This document shows positions 1 to 5,689 of a stretch of 6,384 bases of DNA, piece by piece (positions within the stretch are counted from its first letter, which is position 1; every line of letters begins with the position of its first letter). Both the position numbers and the translations under genes were made by a program. The notes beneath the pieces were generated by a model that was given only the letters and a program-made list of their open reading frames with translations, searched no databases and was not told where the DNA came from. Source of the stretch: Thermoprotei archaeon (GTDB lineage Archaea > Thermoproteota > Thermoprotei > Thermofilales > B20-G17); NCBI GenBank assembly GCA_003649515.1, contig QMSC01000073.1, positions 1 through 6,384 on the forward strand, in the 5' to 3' direction.

Positions 1-84
1 AAAAGACACACCACAACACAGAAAGCTACAACCTAATGTTTCTGCCCCATCACATAAACCAAATAGACAAATATCCACATAAAC
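1..84. other. Region downstream of the CoA ligase gene, no gene seen
   Basis: No convincing gene lies here. The minus strand has modest T-rich stretches (ATATTTGTCTATTTGG) just after the ligase stop that may end its transcript. CACATAAACC occurs twice, at 51-60 and 76-85, 25 bases apart; the second copy reaches the ligase stop codon. I see no further structure. Confidence 0.4.
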
Positions 85-1590
85 CTATCTAAACATAGCA
101 GTTTCACAAGGCTTCCAGGATTTCAGATACTCGCTCAAGACACTCCGCTTGTTAAGGTACATGCCATACCTTACTAACGCGTACATAGCCCTAACAGCTC
201 TCTCAGGCGATGGATAAGCCGGTATGAATTTTTTATCGAATTCTCTTCGTAGGAAGGCTGCTGCTTCAGAGCCTCCTATAACGCAGACAGTGACAGGCTT
301 GTCATGAGACCACACTACCTCAGAGAGTTTCTCTACCATTTCCTCTATACTTGGAATGCCTGGAATGTGGTGGAGAGCTATAAGTATCACGCCATCAACT
401 TTTGGATCCCTCAAGAGGAGCTCAAGACTGATGCGGTACATTTCTGTTGTAGCAGAGCCCGTTATGTCAATCGGATTTTCAGTTACAGCGAAAGGAACTA
501 TAACTCCCTTTCTCTTCAATTCGTCAAACTTCTTTAATGTCTCGTCCGATAGTTCAGTTACTTTCATGTCCAGGACTTCAATTTCGTCTGCTGCCATGAC
601 TCCCGCTCCTCCACCATCGGTGAGCACTGATATCCGTGATCCACGAGCAGGAGGTTGATAGGCTAATGCCTTTGCTGCATCAAACATTTCTTCCATGTCA
701 TATACGCGAACCACGCCAGTTTTCTTGAAGGCTGCATCGTATATGCTGTCCTCTCCAGCTAACGCGGCTGTGTGGGATGCAGCGGCTCTTGCCCCAGCCT
801 TAGTCCTCCCCGCCTTTAAAACTACTATCGGCTTCTTAAGGCTCACCTGGCTTGCAATTTGTATAAACTTCCGTCCCTTCTTTATGTTTTCCAAATACAT
901 CAATATGACTCTGGTTTTCTCATCGTCCACGAAGTACTCTAGAAGGTCAGATTCATCGACATCTATTTTATTGCCGTAGCTCACGAATTTATTTATTCCA
1001 ATACCCTCTCCAGCCATATAATCTAGCGCTGCGTTACCTAGAGCACCGCTTTGAGATATCATGGAAATATAGCCTGGCTCGGGACGAGGAGCCGATATTA
1101 ACTCCCTCCCATCCCTTAGCTTCTTAGTTAGTGGGAGGAATATAGTGTCCATGCCCGTATATGCATCGTATATTCCTAAACAGTTAGGCCCTATGACTCT
1201 TATCCCGTATTTAAGCGCTATATTCCTCACTTCCTCCTCTAACTCTACGTTGCCTATTTCACTAAAACCTGCACTAATGATCACTACGGCTTTTACACCT
1301 TTTTCTCCGCAATCTTTCAGGACATGAGGGACTATTTTTGCTGGCACGACTATTACAGCCGAATCCACAGCTTCTGGGATATCCTTCACTGACGGAAAGC
1401 ACTTAACCCCTAAGATCTCTGTAGCCTTAGGGTTGACGGCGTAGATCCTGCTTTTTAAAATCCCTCTTTTACGGTTCTCTAATAGATTTTTCAAAATGAC
1501 GTATCCTGGTTTTTCGGGGTCTCTCGATGCTCCGATGACAGCTATAGCATAGGGGTTGAAGAACGTTTCAATTACCTGAGCTGCACTCAT
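85..1590 (-). CDS. Acetate/acyl-CoA ligase (ADP-forming), alpha subunit
   Basis: This 501-residue cytoplasmic protein is the CoA-binding and phosphohistidine subunit of an ADP-forming acyl-CoA synthetase. The enzyme converts acetyl- or another acyl-CoA plus ADP and phosphate to the free acid, CoA and ATP, the substrate-level ATP step of archaeal peptide and sugar fermentation. Visible parts are an N-terminal Rossmann CoA-binding domain (about 5-140, GASRDPEKPGY at 20-30, IGPNCLG at 133-139), a succinyl-CoA-ligase-like domain opening with ISQSGALG (178-185), the segment SYGNKIDVDESD (204-215), and the phosphorylation loop with His273 in SHTAALAGED. Most relatives I know read HTG here, so Ala275 is a small departure. 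A third domain follows (TDGGGAGVMAADE 324-336, NPIDITGSA 372-380). The ATP-grasp beta subunit is not fused to it and not in the window, so its partner must lie elsewhere. The acyl substrate cannot be read from sequence. The ATG start at 1588-1590 is supported by a strong Shine-Dalgarno site seven bases upstream. Confidence 0.93.
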   Translation of the reverse strand: MSAAQVIETFFNPYAIAVIGASRDPEKPGYVILKNLLENRKRGILKSRIYAVNPKATEILGVKCFPSVKDIPEAVDSAVIVVPAKIVPHVLKDCGEKGVKAVVIISAGFSEIGNVELEEEVRNIALKYGIRVIGPNCLGIYDAYTGMDTIFLPLTKKLRDGRELISAPRPEPGYISMISQSGALGNAALDYMAGEGIGINKFVSYGNKIDVDESDLLEYFVDDEKTRVILMYLENIKKGRKFIQIASQVSLKKPIVVLKAGRTKAGARAAASHTAALAGEDSIYDAAFKKTGVVRVYDMEEMFDAAKALAYQPPARGSRISVLTDGGGAGVMAADEIEVLDMKVTELSDETLKKFDELKRKGVIVPFAVTENPIDITGSATTEMYRISLELLLRDPKVDGVILIALHHIPGIPSIEEMVEKLSEVVWSHDKPVTVCVIGGSEAAAFLRREFDKKFIPAYPSPERAVRAMYALVRYGMYLNKRSVLSEYLKSWKPCETAMFR

Positions 1591-1597
1591 CCAACAT

Positions 1598-1604
1598 ACC
1601 TCCC
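1598..1604 (-). promoter_or_regulatory. Ribosome binding site of the CoA ligase gene
   Basis: The minus strand reads GGGAGGT, ending seven bases before the ATG at 1590. This is close to the full anti-16S complement and fixes the start of the CoA ligase gene. Confidence 0.8.
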
Positions 1605-1639
1605 ACGAGATACTAGCTATACGACACTTATTTCTTCTG

Positions 1640-1651
1640 AAATATAAAATG
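1640..1651 (-). promoter_or_regulatory. Likely TATA box of the CoA ligase gene
   Basis: The minus strand reads CATTTTATATTT, an archaeal-like TATA box. A transcript start about 25 bases downstream, near 1620, would leave a leader of about 30 bases holding the Shine-Dalgarno site. This suggests the ligase has its own promoter rather than relying only on read-through from the upstream transporter gene. No clear BRE purine pair is visible beyond a short AGAG stretch upstream. Confidence 0.5.
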
Positions 1652-1670
1652 ACTCTGAAACAAGCATATA

Positions 1671-1696
1671 GACAAGAAAACTGTAATATTAAAAAG
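1671..1696 (-). terminator. T-rich stretch, possible archaeal terminator of the transporter gene
   Basis: Directly after the TAA stop (1697-1699) the minus strand carries CTTTTT and, ten bases further, TTTTCTTGTC. Archaeal RNA polymerase stops at runs of T without needing a hairpin, and I see no stem here. The tracts are short, so termination may be partial. Confidence 0.4.
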
Positions 1697-2254
1697 TTAT
1701 TTTGACTCTATCATAATTTTGGCGATTTGTTTTACAATGGTATAAGCCACTCCAAAGGTTAGAACCACATGTAGGAAGTTGAAGAAGGCTGTGTAGAGTA
1801 GTATTATCTCCAGCGAGTAGTATAGGAGCTGAGGCAGTATGAAAATTAGCACCACAATATTAGCCATCGTCATTACAAGTATCCTTGATAGCGCTGCTAG
1901 AGACATACTTAGAGCAAAGCTTTGAATTGAGAAGGGATTTCCTCTAACGACTTTTCCTCCTATATAAAATCCTATGAGAGATGAAACTACCGCTAGGAAC
2001 TTCATAAGCGGACCTATCGGGAAAAAGGCTCCCTGTAGCGATAAGACCATGAAGTGCACTAATGCCACTATTATTGCTCCTCTCAGACCTACAAGGAAGA
2101 ACGTTATGGCTGCAGGTATTTCAGCCAAGTCGAATTTCAGGTAAGCGAGTAATATGAAAGGAAAGGTCAGCTTAAAGAGACTGAACACTACCGCGAGTGC
2201 GGCCATTAATGACGTCAAAGCATACTTTTGCTTTGCTCCGCTTTCGTTGCTCAT
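1697..2254 (-). CDS. ECF transporter substrate-binding (S) component, RibU-like
   Basis: This 185-residue, almost wholly hydrophobic protein has about five or six membrane segments (roughly 12-34, 46-74, 82-102, 110-142, 145-176) and a Lys-rich last helix. Its size and layout fit the S components of energy-coupling factor importers, which bind a vitamin and hand it to a shared EcfT/EcfA motor. The segment YLKFDLAEIPAAI (38-50) matches the LKxDxSDIPA signature I know from the riboflavin-binding RibU family. The small-residue helix ALTSLMAALAVVFS (12-25) is where S components usually contact EcfT. No ATPase or EcfT gene is present, so it probably uses a shared motor encoded elsewhere. Riboflavin is inferred from this signature alone; another vitamin or precursor is possible. 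The ATG at 2252-2254 is preceded by GGGGAT with a six-base spacer. It is divergent from the MoxR/VWA operon and shares its upstream region. Confidence 0.72.
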   Translation of the reverse strand: MSNESGAKQKYALTSLMAALAVVFSLFKLTFPFILLAYLKFDLAEIPAAITFFLVGLRGAIIVALVHFMVLSLQGAFFPIGPLMKFLAVVSSLIGFYIGGKVVRGNPFSIQSFALSMSLAALSRILVMTMANIVVLIFILPQLLYYSLEIILLYTAFFNFLHVVLTFGVAYTIVKQIAKIMIESK

Positions 2255-2260
2255 GTAATT

Positions 2261-2266
2261 ATCCCC
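2261..2266 (-). promoter_or_regulatory. Ribosome binding site of the RibU-like gene
   Basis: The minus strand reads GGGGAT six bases before the ATG at 2254. It resembles the GGTGAT core of archaeal Shine-Dalgarno sites with one mismatch and supports the chosen start. Confidence 0.5.
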
Positions 2267-2293
2267 AGACCCTTGCTAATGATTGAATTCATG

Positions 2294-2320
2294 TCTCATA
2301 AATTTTTTGACTCTCATAAA
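2294..2320. repeat. Direct repeat TCTCATAAA, two copies 18 bases apart
   Basis: TCTCATAAA occurs at 2294-2302 and again at 2312-2320. The 18-base period is near two helical turns, so both copies face roughly the same side of the DNA. One copy covers the likely TATA box of the RibU-like gene and the other lies just upstream of it. A regulator site is possible, but AT-rich intergenic DNA can produce such a match by chance. Confidence 0.4.
2296..2305 (-). promoter_or_regulatory. Likely TATA box of the RibU-like gene
   Basis: The minus strand reads AAATTTATGA. A start about 25 bases downstream would fall near 2275, leaving a leader of roughly 20 bases that holds the GGGGAT site. A leader this short leaves no room for an FMN-type riboswitch. 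The box overlaps one copy of a 9-base direct repeat. Confidence 0.4.
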
Positions 2321-2343
2321 ATAGACACTTTTAGCACCAGGTA

Positions 2344-2352
2344 TTTTTATAA
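2344..2352 (+). promoter_or_regulatory. Likely TATA box of the MoxR/VWA operon
   Basis: TTTTTATAA lies 35 bases before the TTG start at 2387. The usual spacing of about 25 bases puts the transcript start near 2372-2378, leaving a leader of about 10 bases. It is the best TATA match upstream of the three-gene operon. Confidence 0.5.
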
Positions 2353-2363
2353 GACCAAGGATA

Positions 2364-2379
2364 CACTGTCATAACAGTG
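2364..2379. promoter_or_regulatory. Inverted repeat at the operon start, candidate operator
   Basis: CACTGT (2364-2369) and ACAGTG (2374-2379) are perfect inverted copies separated by CATA. The repeat sits 12 bases downstream of the TATA box, covers the expected transcript start and runs into the Shine-Dalgarno site. Archaeal repressors commonly bind at this place to block polymerase. If transcription started further upstream, the same repeat could instead form a short hairpin hiding the ribosome site. Confidence 0.45.
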
Positions 2380-2381
2380 AT
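2376..2381 (+). promoter_or_regulatory. Ribosome binding site deciding the TTG start
   Basis: AGTGAT resembles the AGGTGAT core and ends five bases before the TTG at 2387. An in-frame TGA at 2378-2380 rules out any start further upstream. This favours TTG 2387 over the next candidate, GTG at 2399. Confidence 0.5.
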
Positions 2382-2386
2382 GGGAC

Positions 2387-2710
2387 TTGAGTTCCTTCGT
2401 GGAATTCCTAGAGAAAAAGGCTAAAAGAGCGCATGTGAGATTCAAATCTCCAAGGAAGGTAGCTTGGTATGAGGAAGAAACGGATGTAAAGACTGCGCCT
2501 ACAGAATTCCTTGAAATGTACTATTTGGGGTTATTTCCAGGCGACACAGTTATTATGAGTAAAAGTACAGCCAGGGAGCTAGAAGATAGGTTAAAGAAGC
2601 TCGAAGAGGAGAATAAACGTTTAAAGGAAATTAATGATCTCCTGAAAGCTGGAATTATCGGTCTTATACTAATGCTTGTAGTATTATTTTTAGTGCAGAG
2701 GGGCATCTAA
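2387..2710 (+). CDS. Small leucine-zipper protein with C-terminal membrane anchor
   Basis: I do not recognise a family for this 107-residue protein. Residues 1-60 are a charged, probably cytoplasmic region. Residues 62-86 form a leucine zipper with Leu65, Leu72, Leu79 and Leu86 exactly seven apart and Asn76 and Asn83 at the other core positions, which suggests a dimer. Residues 88-104 form one hydrophobic helix followed by only three residues (Arg-Gly-Ile), the layout of a tail-anchored protein with its N-terminus in the cytoplasm. There is no signal peptide. It is the first gene of a tight operon, two bases before the MoxR ATPase. I infer that it tethers or recruits the ATPase/VWA pair to the membrane, either as adaptor or as part of the substrate. 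The TTG start is unusual but is the only one fitting the ribosome site; GTG 2399 would remove four residues. Confidence 0.78.
   Translation: MSSFVEFLEKKAKRAHVRFKSPRKVAWYEEETDVKTAPTEFLEMYYLGLFPGDTVIMSKSTARELEDRLKKLEEENKRLKEINDLLKAGIIGLILMLVVLFLVQRGI
2698..2703 (+). promoter_or_regulatory. Ribosome binding site of the MoxR gene
   Basis: GAGGGG lies inside the last codons of the upstream gene, nine bases before the ATG at 2713. It is moderate in quality, and translational coupling across the two-base gap is likely. Confidence 0.4.
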
Positions 2711-2712
2711 TC

Positions 2713-3924
2713 ATGGACAACAGCTATTATAAGAAGAAAATTGAAGAACTAGAAAGAGAAATTAAAGCACGGTTTGTGAGCAACGAAGAGCCGATAGAAG
2801 CATTGATACTAAATCTACTTCACAGACGATCTACAGCCCTTATACGGGCTCCAAGAGGTTTAGGCAAATCTACTTTAATGCTTTTGCTGCTCAAAGGCGT
2901 CTACGGCGACAAATACGTTGTCATTTCAGGAGCTTCAGAAGTCAGAAGAGGAGAGGTAGTAGGAAGATTACACATTCCATCCCTTGAAAGGGAAGGCATT
3001 GAAAAAGTCGTATGGTCCGAGTTTGTGAAAACTCAGGGTAAAGGACTTGACGAAGCTAATAGGCTGAACCCCTATACAGCTGCAAGCATATATCATATGC
3101 TACAGTTTGGAGAAGTTTGGGCTTACAGTCAGAAACTGAAAGTCGGGGACTACACTCTCATAGCGAATGAAAATCCCCATGATCAGACGACGTTCGTTCA
3201 TCCACCACCGTTTTACGATAGATTCGATATATGCGTTTACTTAAGTTCGCTATCGTTCAGCGAAAAATTCATTCTAGAAGATATACTGGACAAGTACGAT
3301 GGGGACCTTGTCGGAAGCATGCCTCAAGTGCTTACACCAGAGGAACTCGCTGAGATTAGAAGGGAGATAGAGAGAGTAGAGATAGACGTGGAGATAAAGG
3401 GACTAATAAACTTACTTGTAAGAGACCTACAAGCGTGCATTCGAGGAAGAGAGTATTCTGAGATTAAACCCCCAACTCTTTGTGAAGGTTGCCATTTTAT
3501 GCGTGAAATATGTAGTAGGATAAGAGAGGGGCCCAGCGAGAGAGCTACGATAGTGCTCACAAACCTAGTTAAAGCCAAAGTGTGGCTTAGCGGAAACATA
3601 GATGTAGGAGAGATCCTAAAAATGAGTTTATGGGTCTTCCCTCATCGCCTAGTGCTCTCCTCCGGCACTAATGCTCTAGGAGAACTACAAGATATATTAT
3701 ACAGGGAAGAACAAAAAATGACCGAACGGGAGGCTAGGAGACAGTGGTTTATACTTAACAGGTTATATAGAGAGTTTAGTAGAGACCTCTATAATAAGGC
3801 TAAAGAGATAGCGCTTGAGGATCTAGTCTTCGCAGAGGAGATAATACGTCTAGAAGAAAAGTGGTTAAAGGAAGGAAAGATCAGAGAGGAAGAAATGTTA
3901 AGAAATTACATTCTGCCCAGGTAG
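2713..3924 (+). CDS. MoxR-family AAA+ ATPase with a cysteine cluster
   Basis: This 403-residue cytoplasmic protein is a MoxR-type AAA+ ATPase, a ring-forming chaperone class that works with VWA partners to activate or assemble target complexes. Walker A is APRGLGKST (46-54, Lys52). Walker B is LDEANR (112-117, Asp113, Glu114), the MoxR version of DEINR. Sensor 1 is Asn154 in ANENP. DRF (169-171) carries the likely arginine finger, and GPSERA (273-278) matches the sensor 2 GASPRA motif. SLWVFPHRL (305-313) closes the lid domain. All ATPase motifs look intact. Two features are unusual: Cys242, Cys257, Cys260 and Cys267 just before sensor 2, spaced like an Fe-S or zinc site, and an 80-residue charged helical tail (322-403) that may bind the VWA partner. 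A Mg-chelatase-like label would rest on the same fold, but no tetrapyrrole genes are nearby. The ATG start follows the upstream stop by two bases. Confidence 0.9.
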   Translation: MDNSYYKKKIEELEREIKARFVSNEEPIEALILNLLHRRSTALIRAPRGLGKSTLMLLLLKGVYGDKYVVISGASEVRRGEVVGRLHIPSLEREGIEKVVWSEFVKTQGKGLDEANRLNPYTAASIYHMLQFGEVWAYSQKLKVGDYTLIANENPHDQTTFVHPPPFYDRFDICVYLSSLSFSEKFILEDILDKYDGDLVGSMPQVLTPEELAEIRREIERVEIDVEIKGLINLLVRDLQACIRGREYSEIKPPTLCEGCHFMREICSRIREGPSERATIVLTNLVKAKVWLSGNIDVGEILKMSLWVFPHRLVLSSGTNALGELQDILYREEQKMTEREARRQWFILNRLYREFSRDLYNKAKEIALEDLVFAEEIIRLEEKWLKEGKIREEEMLRNYILPR

Positions 3925-3925
3925 G
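3919..3925 (+). promoter_or_regulatory. Ribosome binding site fixing the VWA gene start
   Basis: AGGTAGG spans the stop codon of the MoxR gene and ends four bases before the ATG at 3930. It favours 3930 over the in-frame GTG at 3861, where no comparable site is seen. Confidence 0.5.
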
Positions 3926-3929
3926 CAAA

Positions 3930-5678
3930 ATGTTGAAAGAAAAGATTAAAGGGTTATTTGGGGAAGTAAAACGCGAACTGTATAATCCACCCATAACCCT
4001 GTCTGAGATAAGTCTTAAGGAAAAGAGCGATGTTATTAGCCTTGAAATTAGAAAAGGTCTTTTAAACGTACGGCTTGGAGAGAAGTTTTTAGAAAGAGGG
4101 GACTGGGAAGACACTTTTAAGTGGTTGCTGAGACACTACTTATCCCATATACATTATTGTCCCTACGATTTGCGAACAGCGTACGAGCTAGAAAGAACAG
4201 CATTTAAAGTTTTACGCAGCTGGAAGCTAGCACACTTTGCCCTAAGACTCTTTGCAGAATGTATGGTTGACCTAGTGTATCTTCCTTACCGCTTTTTGGA
4301 AGTACCAGGACATTTAAGCTATATTTTCCGCAAAAAGCCTGAAGGATTAGACCTACTAATTTATGCCGCTTATAGAGCATTTTACGGCGACCACGTTCCT
4401 GAACATGAAATTGACACAATAATTGAGGGTTATGGAAAGGACATATTAAACGTAGTGCACTCACCTAAACCTTGGTTCTTTAAGCAGCGATTAATAGCAT
4501 CCATTATAGGTAGAGCCATCGTTATTAAGAAAAAGCTCATGAAAAAACTTTATTTAACTCGGCACAGGCTACATGAATCCTTTCCAGGATACCTCCCGAT
4601 AATTGAGGATGTAAAGGGAATTGATAGGAGTGGGATGGAGTCTATATACGGCGAAATAAAGGAGGAAGAGGAAGCTAAATCGTTTTACGAAAACTGGCTG
4701 AAGCCCAGGCTAGGCAAAGAGGAAGAGGAAACGGCAAAAAAGCTGAAGAAAACTATAGTTATTAAGGGTAAGAGTAAAGTTAAGGCGCCGAAAAAGCTTT
4801 CAGAGAAGGAGCTGAAGGTATATGGAGGGGAAGAGCCTCCTCTGCCCACAACTCTCTCTAAGCCCCTCTCAAAGATCAAGAAGAAGCTTTTAGAAGAGGG
4901 CTTCTGGAGACGACATTGGTATAAGGCTAGAGCTAGAAGGGTTTTAGTAGAGTATGCGTTAAGGAGCAGAATAAAAAGAGTAAGATTCCAGGAGTACAGC
5001 TATCCTGAAGAATGGCATGTTGAAGACGACATTGAAGATCTGGATATCGAATTAAGCACAACTGAAGGTCCCTTAATACCCGAGATAACGACAGCAAAAT
5101 GGGTTCCTAAAAGACTTGAATTTGGAACACTGACAGTCACGTGTCCTGTGCCCTCGTTATTGATAGTACTTGACTCAAGCCGTAGCATGCTCTCAGCCTT
5201 CAATAATGCTGCTACAGCCGCCTTTATACTTTATTTAAGCGCCAAACAAGCTGGCAGTGAAGTAGCTACTGTTAACTTCTCTACGAAATATATGGCAGCC
5301 GATTGGAGTGCTGAAGATGCTATCAAGGAGACCGTTCTATCTGTAAAAATGGGAGAGTATACTATCTTCCCATATCCTGAGCTAGAAAAAATTCTGAGAA
5401 AAGCTCCTTCAGAAACTCTAGTAACCGTCATTACTGACGGAGGATGGCAGAATTTCGGTGAAGCCCTAAAATGGCTCGAAGAGAGGAGAAAACAAGGTTT
5501 GGGGATCGTAATATTCCACTTATACGGGTGGAAGTACGACAGGAATATTAAGATAATGAAGGAGCGAGCTGGACTCAACGTTATAAGAGTAGATAACCCT
5601 GAAAAAGACTTGAATAGACTAGTATTGGGTGAAACTAAGAAAACCTACGGGTTTGGCATATATTATCAGTGGCCCTAA
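3930..5678 (+). CDS. VWA-domain protein with degenerate zincin-like N-terminal region
   Basis: This 582-residue cytoplasmic protein is the likely partner of the MoxR ATPase upstream. The C-terminal VWA domain (about 405-570) has a complete metal-binding MIDAS: DSSRS (415-419), probably Thr478, and Asp503 in ITDGG. It should bind Mg2+ and recruit a target, as in CoxE, ViaA and NorD. The N-terminal part is helical. Residues 69-80 contain HYLSH then HYCPYD, followed by an AECMVDL segment (109-115). This layout recalls zincin proteases with HExxH, but Tyr70 stands where the catalytic Glu should be, so I infer a non-catalytic metal or structural site. Residues 242-350 are a Lys/Glu/Arg-rich linker, likely flexible, with two KxPLS-like repeats near 309-315. 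There is no signal peptide or membrane helix. A GTG at 3861 would add 23 residues that merely re-read the end of the ATPase gene, so I chose ATG 3930, five bases after that gene's stop. Confidence 0.88.
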   Translation: MLKEKIKGLFGEVKRELYNPPITLSEISLKEKSDVISLEIRKGLLNVRLGEKFLERGDWEDTFKWLLRHYLSHIHYCPYDLRTAYELERTAFKVLRSWKLAHFALRLFAECMVDLVYLPYRFLEVPGHLSYIFRKKPEGLDLLIYAAYRAFYGDHVPEHEIDTIIEGYGKDILNVVHSPKPWFFKQRLIASIIGRAIVIKKKLMKKLYLTRHRLHESFPGYLPIIEDVKGIDRSGMESIYGEIKEEEEAKSFYENWLKPRLGKEEEETAKKLKKTIVIKGKSKVKAPKKLSEKELKVYGGEEPPLPTTLSKPLSKIKKKLLEEGFWRRHWYKARARRVLVEYALRSRIKRVRFQEYSYPEEWHVEDDIEDLDIELSTTEGPLIPEITTAKWVPKRLEFGTLTVTCPVPSLLIVLDSSRSMLSAFNNAATAAFILYLSAKQAGSEVATVNFSTKYMAADWSAEDAIKETVLSVKMGEYTIFPYPELEKILRKAPSETLVTVITDGGWQNFGEALKWLEERRKQGLGIVIFHLYGWKYDRNIKIMKERAGLNVIRVDNPEKDLNRLVLGETKKTYGFGIYYQWP

Positions 5679-5689
5679 GCTCTTGCGGT
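5679..5689. other. Eleven-base gap between convergent stop codons
   Basis: The VWA gene ends in TAA at 5676-5678 and the rhomboid gene in TAG at 5690-5692 on the other strand. The gap has no T tract on either strand. The nearest T-rich stretch for the rhomboid transcript is about 45-65 bases inside the VWA gene (minus strand GGTTTTCTTAGTTTC, 5635-5649), so the two transcripts probably overlap at their 3' ends. Confidence 0.5.

Noticed and set aside
1..78. Minus-strand open frame of 26 codons from a GTG at 76-78 running off the window edge
   Set aside because: Its product would be Cys-rich with no recognisable motif, no ribosome site precedes the GTG, and it lies directly after the ligase stop in T-rich DNA.
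2255..2386. FMN riboswitch or other structured leader upstream of the RibU-like gene
   Set aside because: The likely leader is only about 20 bases and the gap holds no multi-helix structure.
2380..2424. Fourteen-codon frame starting ATG at 2380, overlapping the start of the zipper protein
   Set aside because: It is very short, would start within the ribosome site of the real gene, and shows no sign of coding.
3861..3929. GTG start adding 23 residues to the VWA protein
   Set aside because: The extension only re-reads the end of the ATPase gene in another frame, is basic and featureless, and lacks a ribosome site, while ATG 3930 has a good one.
4204..5578. Antisense open frames across the VWA gene
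   Set aside because: They are composition-driven shadows: their products have no motifs, whereas the sense strand carries a complete VWA domain.
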